A program made the translations under genes and the position numbers. Of a stretch of 55,637 bases of DNA, positions 51,858-55,637 are shown in pieces. Source of the stretch: Acidobacteriota bacterium (lineage in GTDB: Bacteria; Acidobacteriota; Thermoanaerobaculia; Multivoradales; JAHZIX01); contig JAXHTF010000023.1 in NCBI GenBank assembly GCA_034211275.1, positions 1 through 55,637 of the forward strand. Direction: 5' to 3'. The notes beneath the pieces were generated by a model. That model saw nothing but the letters and a program-made list of their open reading frames with translations. It had not been told where the DNA came from and ran no database searches. Positions within the stretch are counted from its first letter, which is position 1; every line of letters starts with the position of its first letter.

Positions 51858-54800
51858 ATGAAATCGGTGTGGGGAAAGTTCTTCTTTTGCTTGGTTTTGC
51901 CGATGTTAGTGGCTTCAGTGATCTATGCCGATCCGAGTGGGGGAGAACCGGCCTTACGTTCGCCTTCTGCGGGCGACACACTCCAAGAAATAGGGAAGTT
52001 GTTGCTCCAGGAGGAGCACGAAGAAGCCAGAGCTCAGGCTGAGACCCTTGCAGAGTCGGAACTAGCGAGGGATCGTCCCCTGGTCGAAGGAGCTGCTCGA
52101 GCGGTTTTGGGGCTTGCTACCTGGCAGCTCGAAGAGCGAGAACAAGCTTTCTCTTCCTTCGACCGCGCCACGGAGCTGTTCTCTAAGGAGAACGATCACT
52201 TTGCGGCTTGGGCCGTCCTCTGGATGAGCGGAGATCTTTCTCTGCGCGCTGAACTGGAAGGTATGGGGATCGTGCGGCTTGAGCAGGCTTTGCATCAACT
52301 CCAGCTGCTGCGAGCAGCTCCAGAGGGTTTGACGATCCAGGGCACGCTGCAGCTCGTTCGTGCCTTTGGCTGGGACCGGCGGCTGGAAGCTCTCCTAGGA
52401 AGTGGGCCGATGTTGAGGCTCACGGCGCCCTTTCTGGCCACGATGCTGGAAAGCGTGACTCGGAGCAGTCTTGGAGCAGCTTGGATCTCAGTTGGAGATC
52501 TGGACCGTGCAGAGCGGGAGTTGGAGCGAGCTGACTTGATCGCGGGCAGCTTCGGAGGCATCTTTGACTCCTTCACTGAGAAGCAGTGGGGAGACCTTCG
52601 ACGTGCTCAATGGCGGCTGGAGGAAGCGAAAGAGCACTATGAGAAAGCATGGGAGGGTACCAGCAGCTTTCGGCTCCTCCCATTCGCTACGGACTCTCGG
52701 CAAGAAATCAAGGCCTTGGGCAAGTTGGCGGAAATCGAATTCCTGGCCGGAAATTTCGAGAAGGCGCTGGATTGGAACGAAAAGGCTTCGCAGATGGCCG
52801 TTGCTGAGGAGGATCGATCTCGAGAGGCCCAGGTGAGGAATGATCGCGCTCTGCTCTTGATGCGAATGGGGCGGTTCGAGGAAGCGGAGACCGTCTATCT
52901 GAAGGCTCTTGAGATAGCGAGGTCCATCGAAGACCACTATCGAGCTGGACTGGTCTCTCTAGATCTTGGTCAGCTGTCGAGGATGCGTGGGGACTGGGGT
53001 CAAGCGGTTCGATGGTTGGAGCAGAGTCTCGACCTCCTCGAGGAGGTGGATGCTGATCCAGTCGAATCCGTGGCGGCGAGCGAGCTGGCTCACACCTATT
53101 TTTCCTTGGGCAGCTCTGCCGCGGCAAACATCTCGCTGGAAAGAGCTAGGCGGCTGTCGGCCCAGCCTCGAATGGAATTATGGAACACCTATCATCACCT
53201 GGTGGAGGTGTTTGGGCGAGTGCAGAATAAAGAGCTGCCCCTTGAGGAGGCTCTGCTTGCCTGGGACGCCCTTTTGGCCGCTCCGGATGGCATAGCCTCA
53301 GAGCTATCTCCTGAGGTGGTGGACTTCATGCGCGGACTCCTTCGTGAGTTGTTCGAAGGGCAATTGGATGGGGCTTTCGTAGGTCCTGAGGTAGAGATCG
53401 AAACGGCAGCATTGGGCCGACTTTCGTTCCTGAAGGCTTTTCCCGATATCTTCAAAGGCCTTGGAGCGCTAGAACGCGGGGAGTTTGAGGAGGCGGGGCA
53501 GGTCTTGCGTACTAGTCTAGGGCGGACCGAAGTTAGATCACTTCGGGAAATGGAAACGACTCTGAGGCTAGTTCTAGGGGTCCTGAGCTGGAAAGAAGGA
53601 AATACCCAACAAGCCATCGAATGGCTTCGGCAATCTGTGGAAGGGCAAGAGGAGCTCCTCGCAGGCCTGGACAACGGCAATCTGATCTCCTCGGCCATTG
53701 GCGTGCAGCGTCGGGTGGCCGATGACCTTTTGGTCGAGTTTCTTATTTCGGAAGGACGTTCCGAGGAAGCCTTGATCGCAGCCGAGCGGGTGCGTGCCAG
53801 GGGGTTGCGTGAGCTCTTGACGGGGCGCCCCATCCGGCGAAACTCGAAGAACGAGCGCCTGATACGAGAAGCTGAAGGCTTGCGAGCCATGCTGGATCAT
53901 TGGGAGCGCGAGCGCCCGACAGCTTCTTCCAGCCGGCGGCGGGAGATTGATCGGGACCTTGAGAAAGCGAGGGCTTCCTTCGAGGGGCTGATGGTTCGCC
54001 TGCAGGTGTCCGAGCCTGGCTATGTGGCCTTGGTGGGATCCGGATCGCCTTCCTTGGACGAGATTCAAGAGGCGCTGGGTGAGGGCCGAGCGGCGATCAT
54101 CTACTACCTGACGCACGCTGGTTCCCATGCATGGGTTGTGGATCATTCAAAGATCCGGCATGTACGGCTTGAGTCCACTGCCTCGGAGATAGGACAGTCT
54201 GTAGTTGCTCTTGTGGAGAGCTTGAGCCGGCCGCCGGCGAGCTCGCCTCGGCCGAGTGTTTCTCAACCCAACCATCCGTCTCCCTTGCCGCGAGCTGTGG
54301 TTGCAGTTCCGCTCCGGCTGGATCCTCCCGACGGTCGCGACCTTTACCGGGCCCTCATCGCACCCTTGGAACCGCATCTGTCGGGCTTTGAGGAGCTGAT
54401 CGTAGTCCCCCACGGGCCCCTCCACGAGCTTCCATTTGCTGCGCTCGTGAACCCGGATACGGGACGCTATCTCATTGAGGAAAGGAGCCTATTGTTTCAG
54501 CCGAGCCTGGCGACGTTCTTACAGTTGGGGCACCTGGAGACGGAGCTCACTGGCGGCGCCAGGGTCCTCGGGGCCCCGGAAGAGCTGGATCCTTCTTTGA
54601 GTGAGCTGGATTATGCGCGGGATGAGGTCCATCGCATCGCCGGGTTGCTGGGGGTGGAGGCCCTCTTGGGCCCGGAATCGAGGGAGAGCCGGCTTGTAGA
54701 AGCCAAGGACACGGTGGACCTGATTCATATTGCTGCCCATGGAGAGGTCAATCCCCGGAATCCGGCCTTCAGCCGTTTGGCTCTCGCTCCAGGGGAGGGA

Positions 54801-55226
54801 GAGGATGGGTACTTGGAGGTGCATGAGATCCTGACTCGGCTGAACCTGCGGGGAGTCAATCTGGTCGTCTTGTCGGCCTGCGAGAGCAGCCTGGGTTCTC
54901 GCAATGAGGGCGATGATGTCATCAGCCTGGCGCGAGCCTTCCTCTACGCTGGGAGTCCAGGAGTGGTTTCGACCCTTTGGAAGGTCGACGATCAAGCCAG
55001 CGCTCGCCTGATGTCGGTCTTCTACGACTCTTTGCTGTCCGGTGACTCGGTGGCGAAAGCTTTGAGGGTAGCGCAGCAGGCATTGCTGAACGATCCATCG
55101 AGTACCCAGGGCCAAGACTTCCGAGATCCCTATTATTGGGCTGCCTTCAAGCTCACGGGGGATCCCAAAGCGCGGTGGGGGCGAGAAGCTCACGACTCGC
55201 CGCCTACCCTCCTGCATCAACGGTAG
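51858..55226 (+). CDS. Secreted TPR-CHAT caspase-like protease
   Basis: 1122 aa, ribosome site GGGAGG 7 nt before the ATG. A signal peptide (FFFCLVLPMLVASVIYAD) precedes ~600 residues of TPR-like helical repeats (EARAQAETLAE, ALEIARSIEDHYRAGLVSLD, ARRLSAQPRMELW). After ERVRARGLRELLTGR the CHAT domain begins. It has the conserved PHGPLHELPFAAL, catalytic His in HIAAHGE (about 961), catalytic Cys in LSACESSLG (about 1008), then GVVSTLWKVDD and YYWAAFKLTGDP. The dyad is intact, so it should be an active peptidase of the separase/caspase clan. Location outside the cytoplasm is unusual but known for this architecture. Divergent from the ABC/VWA operon. Confidence 0.93.
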   Translation: MKSVWGKFFFCLVLPMLVASVIYADPSGGEPALRSPSAGDTLQEIGKLLLQEEHEEARAQAETLAESELARDRPLVEGAARAVLGLATWQLEEREQAFSSFDRATELFSKENDHFAAWAVLWMSGDLSLRAELEGMGIVRLEQALHQLQLLRAAPEGLTIQGTLQLVRAFGWDRRLEALLGSGPMLRLTAPFLATMLESVTRSSLGAAWISVGDLDRAERELERADLIAGSFGGIFDSFTEKQWGDLRRAQWRLEEAKEHYEKAWEGTSSFRLLPFATDSRQEIKALGKLAEIEFLAGNFEKALDWNEKASQMAVAEEDRSREAQVRNDRALLLMRMGRFEEAETVYLKALEIARSIEDHYRAGLVSLDLGQLSRMRGDWGQAVRWLEQSLDLLEEVDADPVESVAASELAHTYFSLGSSAAANISLERARRLSAQPRMELWNTYHHLVEVFGRVQNKELPLEEALLAWDALLAAPDGIASELSPEVVDFMRGLLRELFEGQLDGAFVGPEVEIETAALGRLSFLKAFPDIFKGLGALERGEFEEAGQVLRTSLGRTEVRSLREMETTLRLVLGVLSWKEGNTQQAIEWLRQSVEGQEELLAGLDNGNLISSAIGVQRRVADDLLVEFLISEGRSEEALIAAERVRARGLRELLTGRPIRRNSKNERLIREAEGLRAMLDHWERERPTASSSRRREIDRDLEKARASFEGLMVRLQVSEPGYVALVGSGSPSLDEIQEALGEGRAAIIYYLTHAGSHAWVVDHSKIRHVRLESTASEIGQSVVALVESLSRPPASSPRPSVSQPNHPSPLPRAVVAVPLRLDPPDGRDLYRALIAPLEPHLSGFEELIVVPHGPLHELPFAALVNPDTGRYLIEERSLLFQPSLATFLQLGHLETELTGGARVLGAPEELDPSLSELDYARDEVHRIAGLLGVEALLGPESRESRLVEAKDTVDLIHIAAHGEVNPRNPAFSRLALAPGEGEDGYLEVHEILTRLNLRGVNLVVLSACESSLGSRNEGDDVISLARAFLYAGSPGVVSTLWKVDDQASARLMSVFYDSLLSGDSVAKALRVAQQALLNDPSSTQGQDFRDPYYWAAFKLTGDPKARWGREAHDSPPTLLHQR

Positions 55227-55302
55227 CCTCTCACCTCTGGTTTTCTTCGCTCTCGGCTTCTGAAGAGCTCCCTACTCTCATCGCAGTTCGGTGTCTCTTG
55301 CA

Positions 55303-55335
55303 GGTAGGGAACTTACTGTGAGTTTCCGACCTACC
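55303..55335 (+). other. Leader hairpin before the last small gene
   Basis: ggtagg (55303-55308) pairs with cctacc (55330-55335), extended by gaa/ttc; 21 nt before the ATG at 55357. Could end the CHAT transcript or shape the leader of the next one; no T-run follows. Confidence 0.35.
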
Positions 55336-55356
55336 AAGGATAGAAAGGGTTGAGCA

Positions 55357-55637
55357 ATGAGGACTCTGTGGGGACTGAAGGCGGCGTGCATTTTGATTCT
55401 GATTCTCGCCATGGTGGCTTGGCCGGCGGCAGCCCAGACCGATGACGAAGCTGGCGCTGGAGTGACGTTCAATTTCTCCACTCCCGGGTAAATCGTCCGA
55501 ATAAAACCAACGGCTGTTCGGACGATTTGAATCAAGGGGGGAGCTGAGGGGGATCCGCGTCAGCGGCACTGCGGCGGGCGGTAAGGGCTATGAAAAGACC
55601 TTTGACCTCAAATTTGACCCGAACGCGGGCAATCCGG
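55357..55637 (+). pseudogene. Interrupted small secreted protein gene (3' partial)
   Basis: An ATG at 55357 (GAAAGGG upstream) opens a signal peptide (LKAACILILILAMVAWPAAA) and a short mature part QTDDEAGAGVTFNFSTPG, then stops at the TAA 55489-55491. Protein-like sequence resumes in another frame from about 55541 (ELRGIRVSGTAAGGKGYEKT and on) to the window end. Removing 55489-55540 would join the two in one frame (PG-ELRGIRVSG). The interrupting stretch is a perfect inverted repeat. No family recognised. Confidence 0.5.
55489..55540. repeat. About 52-bp element with a perfect 12-bp inverted repeat inside the gene
   Basis: aaatcgtccgaa (55490-55501) and ttcggacgattt (55517-55528) are exact reverse complements around a 15-nt loop, followed by gaatcaag and a G-run. 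The length is one more than a multiple of three, which accounts for the change of frame. REP/MITE-like insertion or a regulatory hairpin. I saw no other copy in the window. Confidence 0.6.

Overview
The window looks like a chromosomal segment of a GC-rich member of the Acidobacteriota or a close relative. The pointers are a secreted VWFA-related protein of the type common in Acidobacteria, several REC/DUF4388 regulators, a SpoIIE-type phosphatase, FG-GAP plus ASPIC/UnbV repeats, carboxypeptidase-regulatory-like secreted proteins and a TPR-CHAT protein. There is no rRNA, tRNA, CRISPR array or complete insertion sequence that I can see. Taxonomy is inferred from gene content only.

Layout. 1-5 kb: regulators (REC-Ser/Thr kinase, pseudo-REC-DUF4388-DegV, REC-DUF4388). 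4.8-12.4 kb: glycogen debranching enzyme GlgX, a secreted M1 peptidase, a membrane protein and a HAMP-SpoIIE phosphatase. 12.6-16.8 kb: small or repetitive secreted proteins, including a tandem six-cysteine module protein and a multi-repeat Cna/CarboxypepD_reg-like protein. 16.8-20.8 kb: a TerB-FHA-ABC-ABC2 transporter fusion followed by a TAXI-type binding protein. 21-28.8 kb: an envelope-glycan set (two tandem GT-C-like paralogues, a GT2, a methyltransferase, an OpgC-like acyltransferase, an anchored protein). 28.9-33 kb: paired SPFH proteins, a YefM/YoeB module and an Acidobacteria-type VWA protein. 34.4-43.1 kb: a tightly overlapping run with HMG-CoA reductase, a CrtI-like oxidoreductase, an FG-GAP/ASPIC-UnbV protein and an epimerase-like/acyltransferase fusion, then a TlpA-like lipoprotein and an alpha/beta hydrolase. 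43.1-44.1 kb is a gene-free gap with a composition change. 44.1-55.6 kb: a lower-GC island with an ECF sigma factor, an anchored anti-sigma-like protein, a minus-strand ABC ATPase/VWA/FtsX-like permease/FGE-like operon, a divergent secreted TPR-CHAT protease-like protein and an interrupted small secreted gene.

The most interesting signal is at 39068: the FG-GAP/ASPIC-UnbV gene is split by one in-frame TGA, both halves are intact in the same frame, and a hairpin with a CGGU loop begins 12 nt after the TGA, in the place and shape of a bacterial SECIS element. This is either an undescribed selenoprotein candidate, programmed readthrough, or a nonsense mutation. The second is the CHAT/VWA/ABC/FGE-like island, which looks like an envelope-facing, ECF-controlled signalling or conflict system.
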